The notes: a model not told the origin generated them from the sequence alone. A DNA stretch of 64,000 nt from CALMEC01 sp964531025 (GCA_964531025.1 CAZHDY010000001.1:558001-622000), one strand, 5' to 3'; shown: positions 1 through 9,247, numbered from the stretch's first letter. Translations and numbers: made by a program.

Positions 1-42
1 CAGCGTGTCGTACCAGCGGACCGACGAATCGTGTGGGCTCAT
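1..42 (-). CDS. 5' end of a gene running off the window
   Basis: An ATG on the minus strand at 42 opens a frame to the window edge reading MSPHDSSVRWYDTL. A G-rich stretch (GGGGG) lies about 7 nt upstream of the start and could serve as a ribosome binding site. An N-terminus with RWYDTL is seen in some SAM-dependent methyltransferases, but 14 residues cannot establish a family. The gene would be divergent from the membrane protein at 199. Confidence 0.4.
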   Translation of the reverse strand, partial: MSPHDSSVRWYDTL

Positions 43-198
43 GTCATATCCCCCAGTTCCGCGGCCGACACTACCCGCTGGGCGACGGGATCCTCGTCAA
101 CCCCAGGGTTGACGACGGTTCACTCCCCGGCTGGACGCGATGGATCGTCCGTCACCGCAGAGTTGCGACAACCCGTGCCCCCGGAAAGGAGCACCATC

Positions 199-816
199 AT
201 GCGCAGCGTCTCGCGAGCAGCCCTGGCGGCCGCCATCGTCGCCAGCGTCGTCGCCCCCGTCGTGGCGGTCTCGTACATGCACACGTCCGAGGGCCTCAAA
301 TACCGGGACGACCCGGGAATCGCCACCTGGGTGGATCCCAGCACCGACCTGCTGGAACCGCTGTTCGACCGTGTCGGGGTTGAGCGGACCTACCTGCTGG
401 GCACCCAGCTGATGTCCGTGCTCTGGGTGATCACGATCCTTGCCGCGATCACGGTCGCGCGTCGCAGACGACTCGAAGGACGGACACGTACGTGGTGGTC
501 GGCCACCCTCGCGGGTTATGTCTGGCTCGGAGTCGGCCTGATCGCCTTCGGCGTGATCGCCGGCATCCTGTCCCCGACGCACACCGCGTCGTACGTGCCC
601 TACTTCGCGGGCGTGGTCCCCGGCCTGCTGCTCAGCCTGATCGGATCCTGTGTCCTGGGGGTGGGGCTTCTCCGGCGTCGCGATCCAGCGCGAGCAGCCG
701 CGTGGCTGCTGGCGCTCTCCCTTCCGCTGTGGGTGTTCGCGAATCTGTTCATCCACAATTCGATCGGGCTGCTGCCCATGATGTGGGCCTGGGCGATGGC
801 CGTCCGACAGCCGTAA
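199..816 (+). CDS. Multi-pass membrane protein of unknown function
   Basis: The 205-residue protein starts at an ATG preceded by GAAAGGAG at good spacing; longer in-frame extensions upstream look non-coding. It has an N-terminal hydrophobic segment (about residues 5-25), an extracytoplasmic-looking stretch of about 45 residues, and four further membrane segments with an arginine-rich loop (ARRRRLEGRTR) after the second helix. No catalytic motif is visible and I do not recognise the family. It converges on the ABC permease gene with only 4 bp between stop codons, so the two are not an operon. Confidence 0.7.
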   Translation: MRSVSRAALAAAIVASVVAPVVAVSYMHTSEGLKYRDDPGIATWVDPSTDLLEPLFDRVGVERTYLLGTQLMSVLWVITILAAITVARRRRLEGRTRTWWSATLAGYVWLGVGLIAFGVIAGILSPTHTASYVPYFAGVVPGLLLSLIGSCVLGVGLLRRRDPARAAAWLLALSLPLWVFANLFIHNSIGLLPMMWAWAMAVRQP

Positions 817-820
817 AGAG

Positions 821-1651
821 CTAGCTCCGCGTCCGGTACAGCCGGACCGTGAGCGGGGCGAAGACCGCGGTCAGAACGGCGGCGGTACCGAGCACGACGA
901 GGATGTCGGTCCCGTCCACGTCACCCTCCATCAGGCCGCGGCTGACGTCCGCCAGGATCGAGATCGGATTGACCTTCACGAACGCCTCGAGCGCACTCGG
1001 CAGCTCGGTCGGATCGACGAAGACGTTCGACAGGAAGGTGAGCGGGAAGATGCCCATGAAACCCGCGTTCATCACGGCGCTGGGCGTGCGCATGAGAAGT
1101 CCCAGCGTCGTGAAGACCCACGAGAGCGCGAAGGCGAAGAGGATCGTCATCCCGAGCGCCGCGAGGACCCCGGGCACACCTGCCTCCGGCCGGAACCCGA
1201 GGATCACGCCGAAAACGATGATCACCGTCCCTGCGATCAGATAGCGCACGGTGTCCCCGAGCAGGGCGCCGACGAGCGGGGCCGGCCGGCTGATCGGCAG
1301 GCTCCGGAAGCGATCCACGACCCCTTTGGTGACATCGGTGTTGAGCGATACGCCGGAGTAGACGGTGGTGAACAGCACCGACATCACCAGCACGCCGGGA
1401 AGGATGTAGTGCAGGTACTCGCCCGTCGAACCCGCCATCGAGTTGCCGAACAGGTACGTGAACATCAGGACGAACATGATGGGCGTGATCGTCACATCGA
1501 GCAGTTGCTCGGGCACGTGGCGGACCTTGAGCATCCCGCGCCAGCCGAACGCGAGGGCGGCACCCACGAACGAGACCCGCGGTGGACGCGGGGTCGACGA
1601 GATGGCGTTGCGAAGCGCCCGCTCGTCGGTGGTGAACACGTCGTCGCTCAT
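821..1651 (-). CDS. ABC-2 type multidrug exporter permease (DrrB family)
   Basis: A 276-residue inner-membrane permease. After a cytoplasmic N-terminal region (about residues 1-55) it has six hydrophobic segments, with the characteristic ABC-2 loop around VVDRFRSLPISRPAPL, which is also the typical sequence of daunorubicin-resistance DrrB permeases. The start ATG overlaps the stop of the upstream ATPase gene in an ATGA arrangement, so the two are translationally coupled and should form one exporter. The likely role is ATP-driven efflux of hydrophobic drugs or lipids; the substrate cannot be read from sequence. Confidence 0.9.
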   Translation of the reverse strand: MSDDVFTTDERALRNAISSTPRPPRVSFVGAALAFGWRGMLKVRHVPEQLLDVTITPIMFVLMFTYLFGNSMAGSTGEYLHYILPGVLVMSVLFTTVYSGVSLNTDVTKGVVDRFRSLPISRPAPLVGALLGDTVRYLIAGTVIIVFGVILGFRPEAGVPGVLAALGMTILFAFALSWVFTTLGLLMRTPSAVMNAGFMGIFPLTFLSNVFVDPTELPSALEAFVKVNPISILADVSRGLMEGDVDGTDILVVLGTAAVLTAVFAPLTVRLYRTRS

Positions 1652-2625
1652 GCCACGTGCTCCTCTGCCTGGTCGGTGGGCTCGGTCGCCGTATGGCCCG
1701 TGAGCGCCAGGAAGACCTCATCCAGGCTCGGCTGGCCGAGCGTGAAGCCGGCCAGCGTCACGCCCGCCCCGGTCAGTGCCGCGACGGCCCGTGCGCCGCG
1801 GTCGGCGTCCGCGCACGGAGCGCTGAGCGCGGACGGATCGGGCTCACGATGCACCGTCCCGAGTTCACCCGCCAGTACGGCGTACGCCTGCTCACGCTGA
1901 TCGGGGTCGAGCAGGCGGACGCGCAGGGCGCCGGACCCGACCGAGGCCTTCAGCTGACCCGGGGTACCCTCGGCGATCACGATGCCGCGGTCGATCACCG
2001 CGATGCCGTCCGCGAGCTGGTCCGCCTCATCGAGATACTGCGTGCACAGCAGGATCGTCGTGCCCGAGGCGCGCAGTGCGCGGACGATGTCCCAGACCTG
2101 ATTGCGCGACCGCGGATCCAGGCCGGTGGTCGGCTCGTCGAGGAACAACAGTTCCGGCGTGACGACGAGGCTGGCGGCGATGTCGAGCCGGCGCCGCATG
2201 CCGCCGGAGTAGTTCTTCACCAGCCGGCCCGACGCCTCGTCCAGACCGAACGCCTCGAGCAGTTCATCCGCTCGCGCCTTCGCCTGACGACGCCTGAGAC
2301 CGAGCAGCCACCCGAGCAGGATCAAGTTCTCCCGACCCGTGAGCTCCTCGTCCACGGAGGCCATCTGCCCGGTGAGGCTGACGAGGCCGCGCACCGCGTC
2401 CCCCGCGGAGGCGACGTCGTGCCCGAGAACGAGTGCGGTGCCGGCATCCGGCGGGATCAGGGTGGCGAGCATGCGGATGGTGGTGGTCTTGCCCGCGCCG
2501 TTCGGGCCGAGGACGCCGTAGACCGAGCCGCGGCGGACGGCGAGGTCGACGCCGTTCACGGCGCGCACGTCGCCGAATGTCTTGACGAGGCCTGAGGCCT
2601 CGATCGCGAGATCTGAATGTGTCAT
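1648..2625 (-). CDS. ABC exporter ATP-binding protein (DrrA family)
   Basis: A 325-residue ATPase that powers the adjacent permease. Visible motifs are Walker A GPNGAGKT at residues 40-47, the signature YSGGMRRRLDIA, Walker B LLFLDEPTTGLD and a C-terminal extension of about 95 residues containing the conserved QPSLDEVFLALTG found in DrrA-type ATPases. The start is the ATG at 2625 (MTHSDLAIEA); the open frame continues 49 codons upstream but that part is Pro/Gly-rich and has no conserved sequence. It is the first gene of a two-gene operon with the permease. Confidence 0.93.
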   Translation of the reverse strand: MTHSDLAIEASGLVKTFGDVRAVNGVDLAVRRGSVYGVLGPNGAGKTTTIRMLATLIPPDAGTALVLGHDVASAGDAVRGLVSLTGQMASVDEELTGRENLILLGWLLGLRRRQAKARADELLEAFGLDEASGRLVKNYSGGMRRRLDIAASLVVTPELLFLDEPTTGLDPRSRNQVWDIVRALRASGTTILLCTQYLDEADQLADGIAVIDRGIVIAEGTPGQLKASVGSGALRVRLLDPDQREQAYAVLAGELGTVHREPDPSALSAPCADADRGARAVAALTGAGVTLAGFTLGQPSLDEVFLALTGHTATEPTDQAEEHVA

Positions 2626-2781
2626 CGGTAACTCTGACTCCCCCGGCGCCCGAAACTCATCGCCGGATGGCGACGTTATCGGTGGAGAGCGGTGATCACC
2701 AGCCCATCCGCCATCCCATGCCGACGGCGGACCCCCGCCGTGCGGCCCCGGCACCGGGCGCCGGAGCCGCACGTGACGGCA

Positions 2782-4344
2782 TCAGGAGGCGGCTGCGTCG
2801 GCCACCACCGGCTCCGGCTCCGGCACCGGCGGCGGTACCGTCGGCGGGACGATCGTCGCCCGACGCACGAAGAACGCCAGGAGGATCGCGGCGAGCGAGA
2901 GGAACGCACCGGTGATGAACGCCTCGTGCACGCCCGACACCTTGGCGACGGCCTCCGACTTCCCGGCGCGGAGCGCATCCGTCGTCCCGGTGGTGAACAG
3001 CGTGACGAAGAGTGCCGTACCGGCCGCACCCGCCAGCTGCTGGAGCGTCGTGAGGATCGCGCTGCCGTGGGAGTAGATGCTCCGCGGCAGGGCACCGAGC
3101 GCGGTGGTCATGAGCGGCGTCATCATGAAACCGATCCCGATGCACAGTACGACGTGGATCAGGATGACCCGGACCGGGCCGGACGACACGTCGAGCGTGG
3201 TCATCCACCAGAGGGATGCACTGACACTGATGGCGCCCGGAATGACCAGGGGACGCGGCCCCCAGCGGTCGAACATCCGCCCGACGATCGGTGCCACCAG
3301 CCCCATGGCAACGCCACCCGGCAACAGGAGCAGACCGGTCTCGAGGGTGTCGTAGCCCAGAACCTCCTGAGAGTAGATCGGGATGAGGATGATCGCGCCG
3401 AAGAGCGAGCCCATCACCACGAGGACCTGGACGAGCGCGATGGTGAAGGTCCCGGTGCGGAACGCGCGCAGATCGAGCAGCGCTCCGTCACGGCGCTGCA
3501 GGCTGAGCTGGCGGAGGACGAAGACGACCAGCGCGATCGCGCCCACGATGATCGGGTAGCGGGGCGAGATGGGCACCTCGCCCACGGCGGCCTCGCCGAT
3601 GCTGGACAACCCGTAGACGAGCCCGCCGAACGCGACCACCGACAGGAGTACGGAGACGAGGTCGAACCGCACCGGCCGCTGCTCGCCGACGTTCGTGATG
3701 AGCGTCCGACCCAGGATCAGGGCGACGATGGACAGCGGAAGGGTCAGCGCGAACAGCCAGCGCCAGTCGAGCACGTGCAGGATCAGACCGGATACCGCCG
3801 GGCCGATGGCGGGTGCCACCGCGATGACGATCGAGATGAGTCCCATCGTCGCTCCTCGGCGTGCCGGAGGCACGAACGTCATGACCGTCGTGATGAGGAG
3901 CGGCATCATGAGCGCCGTTCCCGCGGCCTGGATGATCCGACCGGCGAGCAGAAGCTCGAAGCCCGGCGCGACCAACGCCAGGGCGGTGCCCGCCGTGAAG
4001 AGGGACATCGCGGTGAAGTAGACGCCGCGCGTGCTGAAGCGGTCGATGATCGAGCCCGTGATGGGGATCACCACGGCCATGGTCAGCAGGAAGGCGGTCG
4101 TGAGCCACTGAGCGGTGGACGTGCTGATACCGAGTTGCTCCGTGAGCGGCGTGATGGCCACCGAAAGAAGCGTCTCGTTGAGGATCACGATGAAGGTCGA
4201 CGCGAGCAGGAGAGCGATGACGGCTTTCACGTGTCGCGGAATCGACTCGGGGTCCGATGTGCCGGTCGCGACCGCGGAGACCGCGGCGGTTTCGTCTGGC
4301 TCGTGAATGGAAGGCTCCTCGGGACGTGGAACGAACGGCCGCAC
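2782..4344 (-). CDS. MFS multidrug efflux transporter, DHA2 (EmrB/QacA) type
   Basis: A 520-residue drug:proton antiporter with 14 predicted membrane segments. The DHA2 motifs are visible: NETLLSVAITPL in helix 1, the antiporter motif C-like AVAPAIGPAVSGLI in helix 5, and GRMFDRWGPRP in the second half. The C-terminus is an unusual proline/glutamate tail (PPTVPPPVPEPEPVV). The GTG at 4344 is the longest start, but the best promoter (CTGACA, 16-nt spacer, TACGCT) ends just before it, and a GAGGAG lies inside the frame about 7 nt before an ATT codon. The true start is therefore uncertain. It is divergent from the TetR gene at 4430, which probably represses it. Confidence 0.9.
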   Translation of the reverse strand: MRPFVPRPEEPSIHEPDETAAVSAVATGTSDPESIPRHVKAVIALLLASTFIVILNETLLSVAITPLTEQLGISTSTAQWLTTAFLLTMAVVIPITGSIIDRFSTRGVYFTAMSLFTAGTALALVAPGFELLLAGRIIQAAGTALMMPLLITTVMTFVPPARRGATMGLISIVIAVAPAIGPAVSGLILHVLDWRWLFALTLPLSIVALILGRTLITNVGEQRPVRFDLVSVLLSVVAFGGLVYGLSSIGEAAVGEVPISPRYPIIVGAIALVVFVLRQLSLQRRDGALLDLRAFRTGTFTIALVQVLVVMGSLFGAIILIPIYSQEVLGYDTLETGLLLLPGGVAMGLVAPIVGRMFDRWGPRPLVIPGAISVSASLWWMTTLDVSSGPVRVILIHVVLCIGIGFMMTPLMTTALGALPRSIYSHGSAILTTLQQLAGAAGTALFVTLFTTGTTDALRAGKSEAVAKVSGVHEAFITGAFLSLAAILLAFFVRRATIVPPTVPPPVPEPEPVVADAAAS

Positions 4345-4358
4345 AGCGTAGCAGCAAT

Positions 4359-4395
4359 TGACAAGTTGTCAGTCACTGTCACCTGTTGGTATTCT
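4359..4395 (+). promoter_or_regulatory. Overlapping divergent promoters with a TetR-type operator
   Basis: A perfect 13-bp palindrome, TGACAA-G-TTGTCA, lies at 4359-4371 between the divergent MFS and TetR genes. For the plus strand, TTGTCA (4366-4371) and TATTCT (4390-4395) are 18 nt apart and make a good sigma-70-type promoter. For the minus strand, CTGACA and TACGCT span the same palindrome. A repressor bound here would block both genes, as expected for an autoregulated TetR/efflux pair. That the neighbouring TetR is the ligand is inference. Confidence 0.6.
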
Positions 4396-4429
4396 TGATC
4401 CAGATGGAGAGAACGACACCAGTGGGCGC

Positions 4430-5050
4430 GTGACCCCACCCGTACCCATCGGACTACCCGCCGATCTGCGCGCGCGACGGCGCCTCCAGACCCTTCAGGA
4501 GGTGCACGAGGCCACGGTGCGTCTCATGGATTCACACGGGTACGACGCCACCACCGTTGACGACATCGCCGACGCCGCGGGCATCTCGCAGCGCACCTTC
4601 TTCCGGTACTTCCCCACCAAGGACGACGCGATCCTGCTCGGGTACCGGCAGTTCGAGGAGCTGGTCGACGCCTTCGTCCCACCGGAGGACTTCGACGACG
4701 CACTCGGCGCGCTGGATGACCTCTACGACCGCCGGGTCATGTTCCTGCTGGGGTCGGCGCCCGAGACGTTCCTGTCGGCGCAGCGCATCATCATGCGGGA
4801 ACCCAAGGTCCGCGAGGTCGCCCTGGCCCGCGAGTGCACGATCAGCCAGCGCCTCTACGAGCGCCTCCGCGGGGCGTACCCCGATCACGACGATCTCGCC
4901 ATCCGCGTCACGCTCGAGGTGGCGGCGGGGGTGTTCCGCGCCGCGCGGATCAGCTGGTGGGAGGGCACGGACGAGAGCGCTGCGGGACTGCGGCGGTGCT
5001 ATCGCGAGGCGCGCGAGTGCTTCGACCGGCTGCATCCGGCGTCCGCCTGA
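4430..5050 (+). CDS. TetR/AcrR family transcriptional regulator
   Basis: A 206-residue regulator. The N-terminal helix-turn-helix reads TVDDIADAAGISQRTFFRYF, the canonical TetR recognition region, and the C-terminal part is helical and variable as expected for a ligand-binding domain. I chose the GTG at 4430 because the probable transcription start (10 nt after the -10 box at 4390-4395) lies near 4403, so the upstream TTG at 4358 cannot be used. It is divergent from the DHA2 efflux pump and is its probable repressor. Confidence 0.88.
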   Translation: MTPPVPIGLPADLRARRRLQTLQEVHEATVRLMDSHGYDATTVDDIADAAGISQRTFFRYFPTKDDAILLGYRQFEELVDAFVPPEDFDDALGALDDLYDRRVMFLLGSAPETFLSAQRIIMREPKVREVALARECTISQRLYERLRGAYPDHDDLAIRVTLEVAAGVFRAARISWWEGTDESAAGLRRCYREARECFDRLHPASA

Positions 5051-5074
5051 CAGCCCCTTCGGAGGCCACTCGCA

Positions 5075-5731
5075 TCAGTCCACCCCGGGTCTGAGCTCCT
5101 CGATGCCGTCCAGCAGGATGTCGAGGCCGACCTCGAACGAGTCGGCGAAGGAGTAGCCGGGCCGCGACACGTGTTCGACGGCGAACTCCGCCATGCGGGG
5201 ATGACCGGCGAGATCGATCCCTTCGATGAGATCGTCGGTCGCATCCTCCAGCCCGACCGACTCCAGCATGACCTCCTGGAGGACGAAGCCGTAGACGAAC
5301 GCGTCGAGGATCGCGTAGGCGTGCGCCGTCGCCGCCAGCGAGAAGCCGGCGGTGCGCAGGATGTCGAGCGCCGCCTCGTGCGTGCGAAGGGTGTTGGGAC
5401 CGGGGTTCGGGCGCGCATCGATGACCGACACGGCCCAGGGATGCCGGCGAAGCGCGCTCCGCAGCGATCGCGATCGGTCGGCCAGCCGGTCACGCCACCC
5501 CTCTCCCGCTTCGGTCTCCTCGACCTCCCCGTGCACAGCATCCACGAGCGCGTCGATGATGGCGTCCTTGTTGGGTACGTGGTGGTAGATGGCCATCGGC
5601 CGCACGCCGAGATGGGCGGCCAGGGCGCGAATGGTGAGCGCGTCCAGGCCGTCACGATCGGCCAGCTCGAGCGCGCCCGCGACGATCCGGTCACGCGTGA
5701 GGGTGTTGCGGGGCGCTCGGGATCGTGCCAT
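5075..5731 (-). CDS. TetR family regulator with tetracycline-repressor-like C-terminus
   Basis: A 218-residue regulator with HTH LTIRALAAHLGVRPMAIYHHV, typical of the TetR subgroup whose C-terminal domain resembles TetR itself (conserved HPWAVSVIDARP and an AYAILDAFVYGFVLQE segment). It faces the alcohol-dehydrogenase-like gene at 5806, whose promoter region it probably controls. It converges with the preceding TetR gene at a distance of 24 bp. Confidence 0.88.
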   Translation of the reverse strand: MARSRAPRNTLTRDRIVAGALELADRDGLDALTIRALAAHLGVRPMAIYHHVPNKDAIIDALVDAVHGEVEETEAGEGWRDRLADRSRSLRSALRRHPWAVSVIDARPNPGPNTLRTHEAALDILRTAGFSLAATAHAYAILDAFVYGFVLQEVMLESVGLEDATDDLIEGIDLAGHPRMAEFAVEHVSRPGYSFADSFEVGLDILLDGIEELRPGVD

Positions 5732-5745
5732 TGCCCGATGCTACC

Positions 5746-5774
5746 GTACTATGTATCGTACGTTGTACGTTACG
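5746..5774. promoter_or_regulatory. GTAC-repeat operator region between TetR and oxidoreductase
   Basis: The 74-bp gap between the divergent genes contains three GTAC boxes. The last two lie in a direct repeat GTACGTT GTACGTT (5758-5771), and CGTACG is itself a palindrome. A TACTAT hexamer is nearby. The arrangement is compatible with binding of the adjacent TetR protein, but the half-sites are not a clean inverted repeat. Confidence 0.35.
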
Positions 5775-5805
5775 AGACGGAGCAAACACCGAGGGAGTGA
5801 GAACC

Positions 5806-6852
5806 ATGACGGCGAGCGACGTGAGAGCGACGGGTACGCGGATCGATACCGATGCGCGGCCGAGCGGCGACGGGCTGATGAACGCCGTCGTCCAACGCTC
5901 GTACGGCGGGCCGGAGGTACTGGAGCCGGGCCGGATCCCCCGTCCGAAGCCCGGACGGCGCGAGGTGCTTCTGCGCGTCGAGGCCGCGGCACTGTCGCGC
6001 GGGACCTGGCACCTCATGACCGGACTCCCCCGCCTCGTGCGCCTGGCCTCCGGCGTGCGTCGCCCCCGTCGGCCCGTTCCGGGAATGGATGTCTGCGGGA
6101 CCGTCGAGGCCGTCGGCAGCGATGTCGCCGGGCTTCGGATCGGAGACCGGGTGGTCGGAGTCGCGAAGGGCTCCCTGGCCGAGTTCACGGTCGCCGCCGA
6201 GAAGAATCTGGCCACGGCACCGACACGCATCGACGCCACCCATGCCGCGACACTGACCGAGTCGGGTGTGACGGCCCTGCAGGCCCTCGACACGGCACGG
6301 GTGACCGAGGGGTCGCGTGTGCTCGTCATCGGGGCATCCGGCGGCGTCGGATCGTTCGCCGTGAAGATGGCCGTCGCCCGCGGCGCGACGGTGACCGCGG
6401 TGTGCAGTGAGGCGAAGGCTCCGATGGTCGCGCTGTGGGGCGCCGAGCGCGTGGTCGATTATCGTCGTATCGACGTGACGAACGAGGACGCGACGTACGA
6501 CGCCGTCATCGATGTCGCCGGCGGCGCGTCGCTCGGACGCCTCCGTCGGATACTCGCCCCCATCGGGACCATCGTCTTCGTCGGCGGCGAGGAGGGCGGC
6601 ACCTGGACCGGTGGCTTCGGCCGCCCGTTCCGCAACCGCCTCCGCATGCTCCTCCGTCGCCAGCGATACAGCGTGATGATCGCGAAGAGCGACACCAGGA
6701 GCATCGCGGAGCTCGTCCGGCTGGTGGACCACGAAGGCCTCGTCCCCCACGTCCATGCGACGTACCCGCTGGAGCAGACCACCCGGGCGATGTCGGAGCT
6801 GGCCGACGGTGCCGTGTGCGGGAAGGTGGCGATCACGGTGTCCGGGACGTAG
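5806..6852 (+). CDS. Zinc-independent alcohol dehydrogenase / quinone oxidoreductase (MDR superfamily)
   Basis: A 348-residue NAD(P)H-dependent oxidoreductase. The GroES-like N-terminal domain covers about residues 25-150 (MNAVVQRSYGGPEVLE, PGMDVCGTVEAVG, GDRVVGV). The Rossmann domain contains VLVIGASGGVGSFAVKMA and the family signature around TESGVTALQALD. The cysteine and histidine ligands of zinc-dependent MDR enzymes are absent, so it should act like a quinone oxidoreductase on a small carbonyl or quinone. The start is the ATG at 5806 preceded by GAGGGAG. The divergent TetR is the likely regulator. Confidence 0.88.
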   Translation: MTASDVRATGTRIDTDARPSGDGLMNAVVQRSYGGPEVLEPGRIPRPKPGRREVLLRVEAAALSRGTWHLMTGLPRLVRLASGVRRPRRPVPGMDVCGTVEAVGSDVAGLRIGDRVVGVAKGSLAEFTVAAEKNLATAPTRIDATHAATLTESGVTALQALDTARVTEGSRVLVIGASGGVGSFAVKMAVARGATVTAVCSEAKAPMVALWGAERVVDYRRIDVTNEDATYDAVIDVAGGASLGRLRRILAPIGTIVFVGGEEGGTWTGGFGRPFRNRLRMLLRRQRYSVMIAKSDTRSIAELVRLVDHEGLVPHVHATYPLEQTTRAMSELADGAVCGKVAITVSGT

Positions 6853-6918
6853 CGCATCCGGGCACGGACCGGCACCTTCTGATCACGTTAAGCAAGCGTT
6901 AGCGCCCGGCAAAGTGCC

Positions 6919-6943
6919 GCCTCTGGTGCCTGGCACCAGAGGC
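6919..6943. terminator. Perfect 25-bp palindrome, probable terminator
   Basis: The sequence GCCTCTGGTGCC-T-GGCACCAGAGGC can form a perfect 12-bp stem with almost no loop, 66 bp after the oxidoreductase stop. It has no U-tract. It may terminate transcription, or it may be a protein-binding or repeat-type palindrome; its core (TGCCTGGCA) is loosely like the core of the repeats at 15.2, 19.1 and 56.0 kb. Confidence 0.45.
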
Positions 6944-7121
6944 GACACCACGCGCCGCGGCCCCGCAATGACAGGCATCTCTCTTAAGGACGCGTTAATC
7001 GGTTCACACCGACCGCCACGTGTCGGCCGAACACATGATCCGCTCGTACGTGTGCCGGAATCGACAATGCTCCGCGATCCCGGCGGCGCTTCCGAGCCAA
7101 CCGGAACTAGGGTTGCCGCTC

Positions 7122-9218
7122 ATGTCATCGCTCATCGACCATCCCACCGCCGTCGCCGCCGTGGAGTCCCTCGCCGGGTCCGGTGCACGCCTGCGGCCTG
7201 ATCAGGCGGCGGCGGTCGAACGTCTGGTCACACCGCCGGACGGCGATCGGGGCGCCCGGGTCCTGGTGGTCCAGCGGACCGGCTGGGGCAAATCGGCGGT
7301 CTACTGGGTGGCCACGGCGCTACGCCGTGAGGCGGGCGCCGGTCCGACGCTCGTGGTGAGCCCGCTCCTGTCGCTCATGCGCGACCAGGTGGACGCCGCC
7401 TCACGGGCCGGGCTGCGCGCGGCGACGATCAACTCGGGCAACATCGGCGACTGGTCCGTCATCGAGGACGCGCTGCGCACCGGCGAGGTCGACGTCGTCC
7501 TGGTCTCACCGGAGCGTCTGGCCAATCCCGGCTTCGGCGCCCGGGTCCTGGATGCCATCGCCGGAGATCTCGGCCTCCTCGTCATCGACGAAGCCCACGC
7601 GATCTCGGACTGGGGTCACGACTTCCGTCCCGACTACCGGCGGGTCGCCGAGGTGCTGCAGCAGATGAACCCCGCCACGCCGGTTCTGGCGACGACGGCC
7701 ACCGCCAACGCCCGGGTCACCGACGATGTCGCCGCCCAGCTCGGCGAGGACACGCTCGTCCTTCGCGGACCGTTGGCGCGGGCCAGCCTCCAGCTGTCGG
7801 TGGTCGGCTCGCTCTCCCACCTGCAGCGGTACGCCTGGGTGGTCGACCACCTCCCGCGCCTCCCCGGTTCGGGCATCGTCTACGCGCTGACGGTGGCGGA
7901 CGTTGATCGCATCGTCGAGGCCGTGCGGACGGTGCACGGCGACGCGGTGGCCGTCGAGGGCTACCACGGCCAGCTGGACATGACGACGCGCGAGCGACGG
8001 GAGGACGACCTGCGTGCCAACCGTCTGAAGGCGCTCGTGGCGACCTCCGCGCTCGGAATGGGCTACGACAAGCCGGATCTCGGGTTCGTGGTCCACGTGG
8101 GCGGGCCTCCGACGCCGGTGGCCTACTACCAGCAGATCGGGCGCGCCGGACGCAGCATCGACCACGCATCGGTCGTGCTCCTGCCGTCCGCCGAGGACGC
8201 CCGCATCTGGGACTGGTACGCCACATCCAGCATCCCGGACCCCGACGAGATGTCGCGTCTCCTGACCGCCCTGGCGCGCTCGGGCGAGCCGATGAGCGTC
8301 CTGGCACTGGAGGCCGAGACGGGTATCCGCCGGACCCGCGTGGAGCTCATGGTGAAGCAGCTGGCGGTCGACGGCTCGGTCGAGCGGACAACCGAGGGGT
8401 GGATCTCCACCGGCGAGCCGTGGTACTTCGACGAGGACCACTACGCATCCGTCGTGGACACCCGTCGTCGTGAGGCCGACATCATGCGCACCTACAGCGA
8501 GGGCGAACGCTGCCTGATGCAGCTGCTCCAGGAATCGCTGGACGACCCCAGTGCGGCACCCTGTGGCCGGTGCTCCGTCTGCCTGAACGAACTCCCGGCG
8601 CCGCTCGACGAGGAGCCCCGCATCGAGACGGCGCGCCAGATCGCCACGGGACTGCGCGCCCGCACCCACCTGCTCGAGCCGCGCAAGATGTGGCCCGGCG
8701 GAGCCTTCGGCAGCCGCGGGAGGATCCCGAAGGACCGGATGTCCGAACCTGGACGGGTGCTGATCCACGCCGACGCACCGGAGTGGGCCGACACCCTCGC
8801 GGCGATCAGGGCCGGTGATACGACGGCCACAACCGAGGTCTCCGACGCCGCGGTCCGAGCACTCTCCGCATGGAGCCTCGACTGGAGTACACGCCCCGAG
8901 GCGGTGATCGCGCTCACCGCCGACGGTTCCCTCGGAGCCCTGGCCGATTCGGTGGCCCGGCACGTGTCCGACGCCGGACAGCTGCCCTTCGGGACCATGT
9001 CGGTGGCCACCCCCGGATCACCGGACCTGTCGGGGCCGGCGGAGGCCGCCCACTGGCGCGACGTACTGGGATCGGCCGACATCGATGTGATGGGTATGGC
9101 CGTCCTCGTCGTCGTCGACCGATCCGTGACGGGATGGGCGGCTACGGTCGCGGGCTCACGCCTGCGCGAGGACGGAGCACGCGCGGTGCTCCCCCTCCTC
9201 ATCCACCGCGGCGTCTGA
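7122..9218 (+). CDS. RecQ-like ATP-dependent DNA helicase with PRTase-like C-terminal domain
   Basis: A 698-residue superfamily 2 helicase. The first RecA lobe has QRTGWGKS (Walker A, residues 51-58) and DEAH (156-159). The second lobe has ALGMGYDKPDLGFVVH and the arginine-finger motif QQIGRAGR. A zinc-binding CGRCSVC follows. Beyond about residue 530 the protein is not RecQ-like: the tail ends with VLVVVDRSVTGWAATVAGSRL, which resembles a degenerate PRPP-binding loop of phosphoribosyltransferases, a fusion known in actinobacterial RecQ-like proteins. The HRDC domain is absent. The start is the ATG at 7122; the ribosome binding site is weak. Role: 3'-5' unwinding in recombination or repair. 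Confidence 0.85.
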   Translation: MSSLIDHPTAVAAVESLAGSGARLRPDQAAAVERLVTPPDGDRGARVLVVQRTGWGKSAVYWVATALRREAGAGPTLVVSPLLSLMRDQVDAASRAGLRAATINSGNIGDWSVIEDALRTGEVDVVLVSPERLANPGFGARVLDAIAGDLGLLVIDEAHAISDWGHDFRPDYRRVAEVLQQMNPATPVLATTATANARVTDDVAAQLGEDTLVLRGPLARASLQLSVVGSLSHLQRYAWVVDHLPRLPGSGIVYALTVADVDRIVEAVRTVHGDAVAVEGYHGQLDMTTRERREDDLRANRLKALVATSALGMGYDKPDLGFVVHVGGPPTPVAYYQQIGRAGRSIDHASVVLLPSAEDARIWDWYATSSIPDPDEMSRLLTALARSGEPMSVLALEAETGIRRTRVELMVKQLAVDGSVERTTEGWISTGEPWYFDEDHYASVVDTRRREADIMRTYSEGERCLMQLLQESLDDPSAAPCGRCSVCLNELPAPLDEEPRIETARQIATGLRARTHLLEPRKMWPGGAFGSRGRIPKDRMSEPGRVLIHADAPEWADTLAAIRAGDTTATTEVSDAAVRALSAWSLDWSTRPEAVIALTADGSLGALADSVARHVSDAGQLPFGTMSVATPGSPDLSGPAEAAHWRDVLGSADIDVMGMAVLVVVDRSVTGWAATVAGSRLREDGARAVLPLLIHRGV

Positions 9219-9247
9219 TCGCGGGTCGACAAGCGGCCAGGAATGAC

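Noticed and set aside
2692..4398. 568-residue plus-strand open frame opposite the MFS gene
   Set aside because: It is antisense to a clear DHA2 transporter; its composition (Arg, Asp, Glu, His) is that of a high-GC shadow frame.
6919..6943. Counting this palindrome as a member of the 31-bp repeat family
   Set aside because: Only the central few bases resemble the repeat; the arms differ and there is no partner palindrome about 98 bp away.
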